From Candidatus Marsarchaeota archaeon (GTDB lineage: Archaea; Micrarchaeota; Micrarchaeia; Micrarchaeales; Micrarchaeaceae), in NCBI GenBank assembly GCA_023473665.1, contig JAMCYM010000002.1:307270-371269 (forward strand): a DNA stretch of 64,000 bases, given 5' to 3'. The notes below the pieces were generated by a model. It did no database searches. It was not told the origin of the DNA and was given only the letters and a program-made list of their open reading frames with translations. The position numbers and the translations under genes were made by a program. Numbering within the stretch: position 1 is the stretch's first letter; each line of letters starts with the position of its first letter. This document shows, one piece after another, positions 23,815-31,483 of the stretch.

Positions 23815-25041
23815 ATGGCATGGAAGAATGTAAGGATGAGTACGTCGGATAAGAATTTACCGCAGATGCTGAAGAGAAATGATATTGGAGTAGAACATAT
23901 GTTCTCAGCAACGCACATGCGTAACTTCCATGTTGATTTGGAAGGGGGACAGCTAGCAGCAAAGAAAGGATTTGGTGAAAATGTATCTGTTACGGTCCAG
24001 GCGCAGCTCGGCACGATAGAATCCTACAGAGTGGTGCTCGAAATGCTCGAGTTCAAGCTTAAAGATTTACTTGGCAGTTTTCCCGACGACACCACTGTTA
24101 AGTTGGAACTTGGCATGAATGTAACAGTTAGTGACAAGAAGAGATTGTATATGGTACCCATTACTGTCAAGGAGCGAGCGTATGAGGGTAATGGCATGTT
24201 CCTGGGCAGGTACGATGACTTTTGTGACAAGGACATCGCGAAGAGCGTCTTCCTGCTGGAGCCGATGGTGCCGGACTTCATAGCAAAGGGGGGCGAATCG
24301 TTGCCTAGAGGCAGCGCGGGCTTCATGGACGGAAATAGGTATGACCAAACCATAGAGCTTGCCAATCAGCTGAGAGAACTCATCGGAACGACATATGCAA
24401 AGGTAGGCAATGAGCACGTCAAGCAGGCATGCCTCGGGTCAAGAGAACTGACAGGCGACGGCTTGGCGACGCTGCTAGATGAAAAGCCAGTCCGCCTTTT
24501 GCTGAGACTAGAGGAGAGATTTCATGGCTACGGCGGCAGTATTAACGCAATATACTCGACAGGAAGTATCGACGCAACAGCGCAGATAAGGGGCGATGAA
24601 TATTATATTACTGGGTTTAGAAGAGTTTCTAGTGAGCCGCTCGCTGCTCTAGTAGAAGCGGGCGGTCTGAAGCTGCGGAAAGATGGAAGCGTTTCCTACG
24701 ATGAGGAGTACACTATCAGGGGCTGGCGGGAGGCCAGTAGAGCGCTGAAAAGCGCTGGGGCCGCGGCCGTTTCGCCGTTCAGGGCCATTCAAAATCGCCT
24801 AGCGTCCAAGACGGAGGAAAAGGAGGAGATCTACAACAATGCGCTGAAGTATGTAAATGAGGCACAATATGTGGCCATGGTAGAGGGCAAGCTCCAGGGA
24901 CACCGAGGCAGCTCGTGCGTAATAGAGGTATCGGACTCAAACCACTTCAAGGGGAAAACAACTAGTGCAGCCCCGAAGAACGAGCGTGTGACTGTTGAGG
25001 TAGTCGACGGCATTGAGAGCAAAGCGGAGGTCGAGCTTTGA
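23815..25041 (+). CDS. Unknown protein of about 408 aa
   Basis: Not recognised. The N-terminal 130 residues look like a beta-rich domain with repeated strand patterns (SVTVQAQLGTIESYRVV, KLELGMNVTVSD). The centre is mixed, and the end is again strand-rich with a flexible Lys/Asn linker. No zinc motif, signal or membrane segment. It is followed after 77 bp by a kinase-fold protein of similar style, and the pair may form a lineage-specific unit. The start is set by the TATA box. Confidence 0.72.
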   Translation: MAWKNVRMSTSDKNLPQMLKRNDIGVEHMFSATHMRNFHVDLEGGQLAAKKGFGENVSVTVQAQLGTIESYRVVLEMLEFKLKDLLGSFPDDTTVKLELGMNVTVSDKKRLYMVPITVKERAYEGNGMFLGRYDDFCDKDIAKSVFLLEPMVPDFIAKGGESLPRGSAGFMDGNRYDQTIELANQLRELIGTTYAKVGNEHVKQACLGSRELTGDGLATLLDEKPVRLLLRLEERFHGYGGSINAIYSTGSIDATAQIRGDEYYITGFRRVSSEPLAALVEAGGLKLRKDGSVSYDEEYTIRGWREASRALKSAGAAAVSPFRAIQNRLASKTEEKEEIYNNALKYVNEAQYVAMVEGKLQGHRGSSCVIEVSDSNHFKGKTTSAAPKNERVTVEVVDGIESKAEVEL

Positions 25042-25118
25042 CAATTAGACGGCCAAACCGGGATGTAGCTCTGGCCGGCAGGTGCGACAGCATATGCCTG
25101 AGACATTAATGTTAATAG

Positions 25119-26213
25119 ATGTTAATGGGCAGTTATCGCATGGTGAGGCGGACGCGTCCTGTTGGCATGGAGGGCAACACATCTCTCGATCTGGCGGAAA
25201 AGCCGAATGGTTTTGCGAGCAATCCCAATCTCGCTTCCGCGGTCGTGGAACGGACAGGCTTTATCGTTAAGGAAAAATTATTTGAATACAGATACATGGC
25301 AAAGGACGGGAGGGAGCTTCCAGGTACCATTTATTTCAGTGGGACATACGACGGAAAACCAGCAGTGCTAAAGGTCCGCGGCCTGAAGGAGCGGGACGAA
25401 GCCGACATCACGGCCCTGTTCGAGGCCCAGAATAGGAGCAATGTAATTCACGTACCTAAGATACTGCTGCATGAGGGTTGGAACGAGGACCGCAAATATG
25501 GCTTTACGGTTACAGAGCTCGAGGACGGCAAACACATATACGACGAGTCGAAGTTTGCCACGGCCGAGGAGATGGAGGATTTCTGCAGCTTCTACAACGA
25601 ATTCAAGACGAGAGCGGTTACTGAGCCATGGGAGCCGAGGCCTGGCCTTGCCGGCACAGCGCTGGAGAGGACTAGAAAGACAGTAGAAGGCTGGATAAGG
25701 CTTTCGGAGGCCGTCGGCAGGCTGCGTCCCGAAGACTACCAACCCTACGTAGACAGATATTTTGCCGTCATGGAAAGGCATGCCGCAGGCACCAGGCTAG
25801 AGTTTACGCACCGGGAGCTCACCGCAGAACAGATAATAAAGACCGATGGAGGTTATGCCATAACAGCGAACATACTTTGGGGTTACATGCCAGAGTGGGC
25901 GGACCTGTCCCCGAATATCTGGCACTCGCTCCTGTTCGTGAGGAGCGCCGACGCCACTCCCGAGAGGGTTATAGAGTATGTCGATGCGTGGATTGATGCT
26001 TACGGGCGCATTCCTGCGGCCGGGAAGGACCCTGACTTCGAGAAGAAGATAGTGCTGGCATTGCTCAACAGGGTAGTTGGCACACTGACCGGAGATTTGG
26101 GGGCAGGATGGCAGTGGGGCGATGGGAAGCCGGGCCGGCCATATCTCAAAAGAACGCTCGTGTTCGAGCAGAGGCTCTTCGACCACCTCGAAGCCCGCCT
26201 GTCTGGATTGTAG
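25119..26213 (+). CDS. Aminoglycoside phosphotransferase-like (pseudo)kinase
   Basis: 364 aa with an APH/choline-kinase-like layout: a beta-rich N-lobe with AVLKVRG (possible ATP Lys), hinge TELEDG, and a C-lobe containing THRELTAEQII followed by ITANILWG and WADL. In active APH kinases these read HGDLxxxN and IDWE. Here the catalytic Asp is Glu, the Asn is Gln and the metal Asp is missing, so catalysis is doubtful. The start at 25119 is the first ATG; a downstream ATG at 25140 is possible. Confidence 0.6.
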   Translation: MLMGSYRMVRRTRPVGMEGNTSLDLAEKPNGFASNPNLASAVVERTGFIVKEKLFEYRYMAKDGRELPGTIYFSGTYDGKPAVLKVRGLKERDEADITALFEAQNRSNVIHVPKILLHEGWNEDRKYGFTVTELEDGKHIYDESKFATAEEMEDFCSFYNEFKTRAVTEPWEPRPGLAGTALERTRKTVEGWIRLSEAVGRLRPEDYQPYVDRYFAVMERHAAGTRLEFTHRELTAEQIIKTDGGYAITANILWGYMPEWADLSPNIWHSLLFVRSADATPERVIEYVDAWIDAYGRIPAAGKDPDFEKKIVLALLNRVVGTLTGDLGAGWQWGDGKPGRPYLKRTLVFEQRLFDHLEARLSGL

Positions 26214-26235
26214 GTATAACCACATTTAGCGAAAA

Positions 26236-26345
26236 TGCGACCGTCGGGATTTGAACCCGAGTTTTTGCCTTTCCTTTCTTGCTGGAGCTTCTTTCCAAGA
26301 AGCTCCTTGGAGGGGCAAAGTCCTACCAGGCTAGACTACGATCGC
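26236..26345 (-). tRNA. tRNA-Gly (TCC) with intron
   Basis: Acceptor GCGATCG/CGGTCGC, D arm with GTCT/GGAC, T arm TCGGG-TTCAAAT-CCCGA and discriminator A. The anticodon stem TTGCC/GGCAA encloses CCTCCAA, giving anticodon TCC, interrupted after position 37 by an intron of about 37 nt. The intron contains a perfect 10-bp hairpin with a 3-nt loop (26284-26306). Position 33 is C rather than the near-universal U. Reading Trp(CCA) instead would leave a C-A mismatch in the stem. Confidence 0.8.
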
Positions 26346-26429
26346 GCACGTTAGAATTGGCATGAAGGTTTAAAAGAGCTTGCCGGCCGTGCCTCAAAAA
26401 CAAGAGAAAAAGATAAGTCAATGTAAAGG

Positions 26430-26450
26430 GCCGGCACTTCCAGTGCCGGC
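26430..26450. terminator. GC-rich hairpin after 94-aa gene
   Basis: GCCGGCAC-TTCCA-GTGCCGGC, an 8-bp perfect stem, 17 bp past the stop of the minus-strand gene at 26467. A terminator is plausible, although no long T-run follows. Confidence 0.4.
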
Positions 26451-26466
26451 GCCTTCCGCTAGGCCT

Positions 26467-26751
26467 TTACTGCCTTGCGGCTATTATCAGTGCTGCAGGT
26501 CCGAGCTGCCTGAGGCCGCGTTTGCGCCTGACTCGGTTTGCCTTTATCAGGTAGTCCGCGGCATTCTCTGCCAGCAGTCCCTTCAGCAGCGCCTCTGCGC
26601 TCTTCGTCTCTTCGCCCTTCGCCCCCACCATCTTGAAGAGCCCCTTGAGGTCGCTGTCTTCCAGACTCTGCTCTGCGCTTGCTCGCAGTTTCTGGCGCTC
26701 GGCGGCTTTCGCGCCGCCACCCCTGATCCTCTCCACATCTATTTTCGGCAT
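26467..26751 (-). CDS. Small basic helical protein, unknown
   Basis: 94 aa, rich in Ala, Lys, Arg and Glu, helical with a basic C-terminus (KANRVRRKRGLRQLG). It could bind nucleic acid or ribosome, but no family is recognised. A TATA-like CTTAAATACTTA precedes it. It lies between two intron-bearing tRNA genes. Confidence 0.65.
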   Translation of the reverse strand: MPKIDVERIRGGGAKAAERQKLRASAEQSLEDSDLKGLFKMVGAKGEETKSAEALLKGLLAENAADYLIKANRVRRKRGLRQLGPAALIIAARQ

Positions 26752-26958
26752 AGATAGCCCCTATCCATTTTTGGTCTGATACTTCTTTTCCACATTGTAA
26801 GTATTTAAGTCTTTTGCGGAACTTTCTAACATTGTAATGGAAAATTAGCATTGCTTTCTTTAACCTTCTCTACAAACCGCTGTGCATGGGTGCGGCAAGC
26901 GAGCCGCAACAGCACAGCAACGCATATAAGTATGAGCACAGAAATGAGTGGTGTTGGC

Positions 26959-27075
26959 GGCGGGGTAGCTTAGCCTGGTGGAGCGCTAGACTCATATGCA
27001 TAGCATCATGAGTGACGAGCCTTATGGCTGTGACGAGAAATCTAGAGGCCGCGAGTTCAAATCTCGCCCCCGCCA
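26959..27075 (+). tRNA. tRNA-Met (CAT) with intron
   Basis: Acceptor GGCGGGG/CCCCGCC, D arm GCTT/GAGC, anticodon stem CTAGA/TCTAG with loop CTCATAA (anticodon CAT), T arm GCGAG-TTCAAAT-CTCGC and discriminator A. A 43-nt intron (26997-27039) sits at the canonical 37/38 site. G1-C72 argues for elongator Met; the Ile-CAU form cannot be excluded. Confidence 0.9.
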
Positions 27076-27082
27076 AAATGCA

Positions 27083-27823
27083 TTATGGGATTTTCTTGAG
27101 CATCATGCACAGCCCGGCATATCCTTTCTCGCCGAAGAACAATGGATAGAAGCTGGTTGCGCTCCTGATCCTCTTGCCATTTGCAACCTGTATGGTTGCC
27201 CCTTTCTTAACCATGATGAAATTTCTTATGCCTGATGGCGTGCCGAGCTTCGGGACGAACCTTATTGAGTGGTACATCTCCTTGCCGCTGGTTTCCCTGT
27301 GAGTGACTAAGTTGGATATTGTCGTTCTCACTATGTTCTCTACGTAGGCCGTGCTTCTGCTCCTGCTGAACTCCAGGCTGACGCCGCAGTCAGCGTAGTC
27401 TATCAGTGAGCCGCCATTGGCTATGGCCCTTTCCATGACCACAATCTTCTTTACTGGAATCCTTCTGGCAAGCGCCATCGCGCGCTTGTGGGTGACTATT
27501 ATTATGTCAGGCTGCCTTGCAAATGTAGAGTGTATATCAATCAGATAGTCGCAGCCTTCAATCGCCTCGAGTAGCTCGAATGCCATCCTCTGCTCGGTGT
27601 TCCCATTCCTGCTGCCTGGAAAGCACCTGTTGCCATCCACGTCGACGAACCTCCTGTTCAGTGAGATGGCTGCTTCATTGGCCACGATGAGTCTCAGCCA
27701 GACGCCTGCTGGCGGATTCATGGCGAGTCTAGCGATTACTCTGCTCCCGACAAGCTCGTTGCCGTGTATTGACCCCACTACTGCTATCTTGACATTGCCA
27801 GATCCGATATCGTATGTCTTCAT
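27083..27823 (-). CDS. Succinylglutamate desuccinylase/aspartoacylase family (M14-like) hydrolase
   Basis: Zinc hydrolase fold. HGNE (20-23) and a downstream DIHST motif give the metal-binding His/Glu/His, DGNRCFPGS holds the Arg/Asn substrate site, and VSLEFSRS contains the catalytic Glu. 246 aa is somewhat short for the AstE/AspA family. Substrate unknown. It is the last gene of a minus-strand operon with a GNAT protein (17-bp gap), a 42-aa ORF and an HTH protein. Confidence 0.82.
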   Translation of the reverse strand: MKTYDIGSGNVKIAVVGSIHGNELVGSRVIARLAMNPPAGVWLRLIVANEAAISLNRRFVDVDGNRCFPGSRNGNTEQRMAFELLEAIEGCDYLIDIHSTFARQPDIIIVTHKRAMALARRIPVKKIVVMERAIANGGSLIDYADCGVSLEFSRSRSTAYVENIVRTTISNLVTHRETSGKEMYHSIRFVPKLGTPSGIRNFIMVKKGATIQVANGKRIRSATSFYPLFFGEKGYAGLCMMLKKIP

Positions 27824-27840
27824 GCAGTCGCCCTATCTAT

Positions 27841-28527
27841 TTACCAGTAGCACCCTTCATATCCGTACTTCTGCCCTGTGGCCGTGTTCGGGCGATACGC
27901 GCCCTGCACAAACCCTATGATTAGCACAGAGTCACCGCGCCGCCTGTCTATGCGCAAAGAATTGAACAAGCCGGTAGCTTCGCTGTCGCTAATCTTGGGT
28001 ATGGAGTCGTTCAGAGGCCTGCCGTACGTCTTCCTGTCTGTGAATGTATTGGCGTTATACGACTTTGCCTTGAGCCTTTTCGCTATTTCAGAGCCTATGG
28101 CCATTGCCAGCGCCTTTTCGTACGCCGTTTGGAGCGATGCATCGGTGTTGGTATTTGGGTAGATGGCAGATACATACCTGCTTGCGCAATGGTAGACCAC
28201 AGGGCTCTGCGTGCGCATAACAAGCATGTTGGGGTTTTCGTCATGCAGTGCCCTTTCCATCGATGTGTCGAACAGGTGGTGCCCCTGGCTCTCAGTCTTC
28301 AGCACTATTCCACCAAGGTATAGTACCTTGAGCCCAAACACCTTGAACGTTGAATACGCGCCGAAACCTACAAGTTCGTTGTCGTAGTAAATCAGGTGCA
28401 GCGTCTCAGCGCTGAGTATGTGGTTCCTTGCATCGTCATCAGTCATGTGCGATCCGAAGCCGTCCTTCGCGGCGCTGATGAGCTGGCTAAGCATTTCGTC
28501 AGTAAGCTCGCCACCGTAAAGGCGCAT
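27841..28527 (-). CDS. GNAT-fold acetyltransferase-like protein
   Basis: 228 aa. The central part (LHLIYYDNELVGFGAYSTF, VLYLGGIVLKTESQGHHLFDTSM) fits GNAT strands 3-4 and the acetyl-CoA loop, although the QxxGxG/A loop is degenerate (SQGHHLF). The C-terminal 90 residues are specific. Acetylation of an amine next to an acyl hydrolase gene would make sense, but that is conjecture. Confidence 0.6.
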   Translation of the reverse strand: MRLYGGELTDEMLSQLISAAKDGFGSHMTDDDARNHILSAETLHLIYYDNELVGFGAYSTFKVFGLKVLYLGGIVLKTESQGHHLFDTSMERALHDENPNMLVMRTQSPVVYHCASRYVSAIYPNTNTDASLQTAYEKALAMAIGSEIAKRLKAKSYNANTFTDRKTYGRPLNDSIPKISDSEATGLFNSLRIDRRRGDSVLIIGFVQGAYRPNTATGQKYGYEGCYW

Positions 28528-28627
28528 GAAGGACCATTACCTTCCGCTCTGCGCCCCTGACTAGGGACGCGTAGTACTTTTCATCCATGTCCTTGCTTTC
28601 TATTTTCCTAGTTGTGTTGGTTGTCAT
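28499..28627 (-). CDS. 42-aa small ORF coupled to HTH and GNAT genes
   Basis: ATG overlaps the TGA of the HTH gene (ATGA) and its end overlaps the GNAT start by 29 bp. The sequence is charged (MTTNTTRKIESKDMDEKYY). Position suggests translation or coupling; no family recognised. Confidence 0.45.
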   Translation of the reverse strand: MTTNTTRKIESKDMDEKYYASLVRGAERKVMVLHAPLRWRAY

Positions 28628-28959
28628 TCCATCACTTTCGCATTATAGTTCAGCGCAGATCTGCCAGCGTGAGTTATTGTTAGAGGCTCACCGATTCTCC
28701 GTCGTGCCACGAAACCTCGTTCGAAAAGTGCCTCCATGTTCAACTTCAGCGTGGACAGCGGTATTCTGAAATCGCCGCTTATGCGCCTTAGCACAGCGCT
28801 TTCGCTCATCGAAAAATTACAGGCAACGTGCCGTAGGATAAGGACCTGCTTCGGTTTCAGCTTTTTTATGCGACAGCGCTTAGGCTGGATGCAGCTATAT
28901 GCGCTGTCGGTAGCCAGCGGCAGTCATGCACCTTCGCCATAGTCACCATCTTCCGTCAT
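28624..28959 (-). pseudogene. Winged-helix regulator with in-frame TGA near its start
   Basis: A wHTH domain is clear: KLKPKQVLILRHVACN (helix 1), SESAVLRRISGDF, IPLSTLKLNMEALFERGFVARR (recognition helix and wing). The only downstream ATG (28809) would cut helix 1. The reading frame continues upstream to an ATG at 28959, placed just where the TATA box at about 28978-28986 predicts a leaderless start, but a TGA interrupts it at 28924-28926 after 11 codons. This could be a nonsense mutation, read-through, initiation at a non-ATG codon, or a sequencing error. Confidence 0.55.
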
Positions 28960-29114
28960 GCTTAATGGACATAATAATATTTAAAGCGGTTGGTCAGTTT
29001 TTACCGAGCTGCAATTGATTCTGCAGGCATGTTACGTCTCCTTGTATCGCCATGGCCAAAAAAACACTTCCGACGTCAAGGTGTCAGAGTCTAATGCAGC
29101 CCTGCCAAAATACG

Positions 29115-29711
29115 TCAGGGCAATTTCATTTTAACTGCCTTGGCAAACAGGCTTTTGAACCTGGGCGCATACGCCTTCAAATAGCCTGAGAGTTTCTCGC
29201 GGTTGGCAGTGCGCTTCAGCTCTTTGAGAACGTCTTTCCTAAGGTAGTGCTTGAAGTATACGAAATCGATGAGTGTTTTTTCAATGTCTGACACAGGAAT
29301 CCAAAAGTCATAGTACTTGACGAGCTCGTACCCAAAAAACAGCTCCTTGTCAATCCTCTGCACTACGTAATTGTTTCCCAAGAACGTCCTTAACCCAGTC
29401 CTGACTTTCCTAGGGGTTATGACGACAGGGTTTGTGCCTTGCTCCCATAGTTTTCTTATTGTGAGGGCATTCTCAAGGCCGTAGTAAAAGGGCTGGAAGG
29501 CGAAGCCGACCGTAGTCATGTCATTGTGGAGCGTGTATACCCCCTTTGTTATCCTGGACAGCTTGCCGTCATGCATCAGGTAGTTGATAAGCCTCTTGAG
29601 GTATGCGTCACTTATGCCTTTTGGTTTTAGAGCTGTCCTGATGTCTGTAAGCGTCGCTACTGGAAAGCCGGGGTCGCTGAAATGCTCCAAAACAAATCTT
29701 ATATACTTCAA
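29115..29711 (-). CDS. abiEi: AbiEi-family antitoxin / transcription repressor
   Basis: 198 aa. An N-terminal winged helix (LTDIRTALKPKGISDAYLKRLINYLMHDGKLSRITKGVYTL in outline) is followed by the AbiEi C-terminal domain with FAFQPFYYGLENALTIRKLW and VSDIEKTLIDFVYF. In type IV systems it represses the promoter and neutralises the AbiEii nucleotidyltransferase. It starts in a 4-bp overlap with the toxin gene, which comes first here, the reverse of the classic order. Confidence 0.88.
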   Translation of the reverse strand: MKYIRFVLEHFSDPGFPVATLTDIRTALKPKGISDAYLKRLINYLMHDGKLSRITKGVYTLHNDMTTVGFAFQPFYYGLENALTIRKLWEQGTNPVVITPRKVRTGLRTFLGNNYVVQRIDKELFFGYELVKYYDFWIPVSDIEKTLIDFVYFKHYLRKDVLKELKRTANREKLSGYLKAYAPRFKSLFAKAVKMKLP

Positions 29712-30364
29712 GAGAAACGCCCCCTTATGTGCTCAACCATGTTCCTGAACGAGGGCACGGGCCCGGCATAGATCAGCGCTGCAAGGTCCTTCTCATTGAC
29801 GGGCTTCTCTATCCTATCGGTAAACGCAAGCACTTTGCCCCTTATGCTGCGTGTGTCCTTGACGTAATCGCTGAGTATATACATGTCGTAGATGTCACGT
29901 ATGAATCTCCGGTCGGAGTACGCTGCCATCTTCTCGAGTATCAGCTCTTCTGCAGAGAGCGCCAGCACCTCGGTGTACGTGCCGTCGACCTTCTCGAATC
30001 TCATTGCTACGGGATGCAAACCCTTTTTCGCGTAGTTCATTTCCACCTTAAGGTATGCGCCCTCGAACGAGAACGCCATGAAAATCAGATTTCTGGTGTC
30101 TTTTATCTTTTCCACCCTCACGCCCTGGGCGGTTGCGACAGATAGAATACTCCCCTTCAGCTCCTTGAGCTCTTTTTTGGACGAAACGTACGCGTCTATG
30201 TCATATGATAGCCTGCTACCGGAGAAGCAACGCCATATTGCCGTACCTCCATGCAGCACAATCCTGCTGTCGGCTTGGTACAGCGCTGTTACTACCATGT
30301 CCTGGAACTTCGCGAGATCTTGGTATTCGCGTCTCTTCAGCAGCTTTATTATTGGTAGGTCCAT
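29708..30364 (-). CDS. abiEii: AbiEii-family nucleotidyltransferase toxin
   Basis: 218 aa. The nucleotidyltransferase core HGGTAIWRCFSGSRLSYDID carries the metal Asp pair (55 and 57). EMAAYSDRRFIRDIYD is the AbiEii C-terminal Lys/Asp motif region. Such toxins add nucleotides to RNA, often tRNA acceptor ends. It is the first gene of the pair and lies behind an inverted repeat (30374-30397). Confidence 0.88.
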   Translation of the reverse strand: MDLPIIKLLKRREYQDLAKFQDMVVTALYQADSRIVLHGGTAIWRCFSGSRLSYDIDAYVSSKKELKELKGSILSVATAQGVRVEKIKDTRNLIFMAFSFEGAYLKVEMNYAKKGLHPVAMRFEKVDGTYTEVLALSAEELILEKMAAYSDRRFIRDIYDMYILSDYVKDTRSIRGKVLAFTDRIEKPVNEKDLAALIYAGPVPSFRNMVEHIRGRFS

Positions 30365-30373
30365 ATGAAAACC

Positions 30374-30397
30374 TAAGTTACAATTAAATGTAACTTA
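30374..30397. promoter_or_regulatory. Operator-like inverted repeat of AbiE pair 1
   Basis: Nine-base arms TAAGTTACA and TGTAACTTA with a 6-nt A/T spacer, between the TATA box (about 30399-30411, minus strand) and the toxin ATG. Core TTACA-N6-TGTAA recurs before AbiE pair 2. Confidence 0.65.
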
Positions 30398-30538
30398 AGT
30401 TATAAATATTTTTCTATGCCCCATGCAGACGCCTAGATAAGGAATGCTTTTAGCAGCAGCGCTCTAGTTAGTCTGTTCCTTGGCGAACAGGTGCGCCGTT
30501 CCTTAGTCTGAGGGCCCTACTCATCATCTTGTCAACAC

Positions 30539-31399
30539 TCAGCCCTTCTGCCTGGTTTCCAGACAGAACTCAGCCACCTTCACCATGTTCTTTGCCATTT
30601 CAGTTATAAGGTAGACTTCCAGCCTGTCGAACCCCTTCGTTATGGCACTGAATATTTTGTCGCGCTCCTCTATTGCCAACTCGAGGGCACCGAAGTTGCC
30701 TTCAAAGGCAGACATGCACAGCTCCAGCTCCTTGTCAAGCTCGTCGAACACCCCCAGGCTGGCTCTCGCAACGGGCCTCTGCGAGAGTTCATATATCTCG
30801 TCTGCGACCAGTTCCAGCAGCTGGAAGACATCGAAGTACTTTACCGCATTCTTGCCTTCGGCTATGTTGGCATACCTCACTCCCAGGGTAAAGAACCGAT
30901 TGACGGATTCCTCTGCGTACGCGATGCCTGCCCTCTCGCCTTTGCCCATCTGCATCAACTCGTCAGTTATTATTGATTTCAGTCTAACCAGAATCTTGTC
31001 CGGGGTTACTTCCTTCATCTCCGTGAAGTCGGCAAGCACGATGGACTTGCTTGACCTGCTCATTACCTCAAATCCTGGGCAGAACGATTTTGCAGTCTCT
31101 TGTATCGACTTGAACTGCTCGTCGGCGTTGTCGCTCTTTGAACGGACAGTTAGCTTCTTGACGCCTGACCTGTAGTACAGGCCGGCCCAGCGCCCCGCAA
31201 CCTCGGGGCTCACCTTTGAATCTAAGGTCAGCTCCGCCTCCTTGTTTATCTTGGACCCGGCAGCTACTACGAGATTCCCGGAATCATCCTCATATACCGA
31301 CAGGCTCTTATCTGCTGAGATGCCGCTCGCTTCGACCCATGCCTTTGGCAGCACCATCGCCCAGCTCCTGTCGCCGAACTTGAAGATATGTTTCTCCAT
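30539..31399 (-). CDS. AbrB-PhoU regulator
   Basis: 286 aa. An N-terminal SpoVT/AbrB swapped-hairpin (FGDRSWAMVLPKAWVEASGI, about 7-45) joins two PhoU-like helical repeats (about 90-280). This architecture is common in archaea and is thought to control phosphate-related genes. An 11-bp-arm inverted repeat lies immediately upstream, fitting autoregulation. No phosphate transporter is in the window. Confidence 0.85.
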   Translation of the reverse strand: MEKHIFKFGDRSWAMVLPKAWVEASGISADKSLSVYEDDSGNLVVAAGSKINKEAELTLDSKVSPEVAGRWAGLYYRSGVKKLTVRSKSDNADEQFKSIQETAKSFCPGFEVMSRSSKSIVLADFTEMKEVTPDKILVRLKSIITDELMQMGKGERAGIAYAEESVNRFFTLGVRYANIAEGKNAVKYFDVFQLLELVADEIYELSQRPVARASLGVFDELDKELELCMSAFEGNFGALELAIEERDKIFSAITKGFDRLEVYLITEMAKNMVKVAEFCLETRQKG

Positions 31400-31401
31400 A
31401 T

Positions 31402-31428
31402 TATATATACTATATGTTAGTATATATA
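31402..31428. promoter_or_regulatory. Inverted repeat in divergent promoter
   Basis: TATATATACTA and TAGTATATATA with a 5-nt spacer, 3 bp from the start of the AbrB-PhoU gene and upstream of the LRV repeat gene. Candidate AbrB-type operator. Confidence 0.5.
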
Positions 31429-31483
31429 TATTATATAGCCAAATTATATATATTTGAATAAACGCTATAGTACTGGTGTGTGT

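Noticed and set aside
26236..26345. tRNA-Trp(CCA) reading
   Set aside because: Would create a C-A mismatch in the anticodon stem; Gly(TCC) pairs fully although it has C33.
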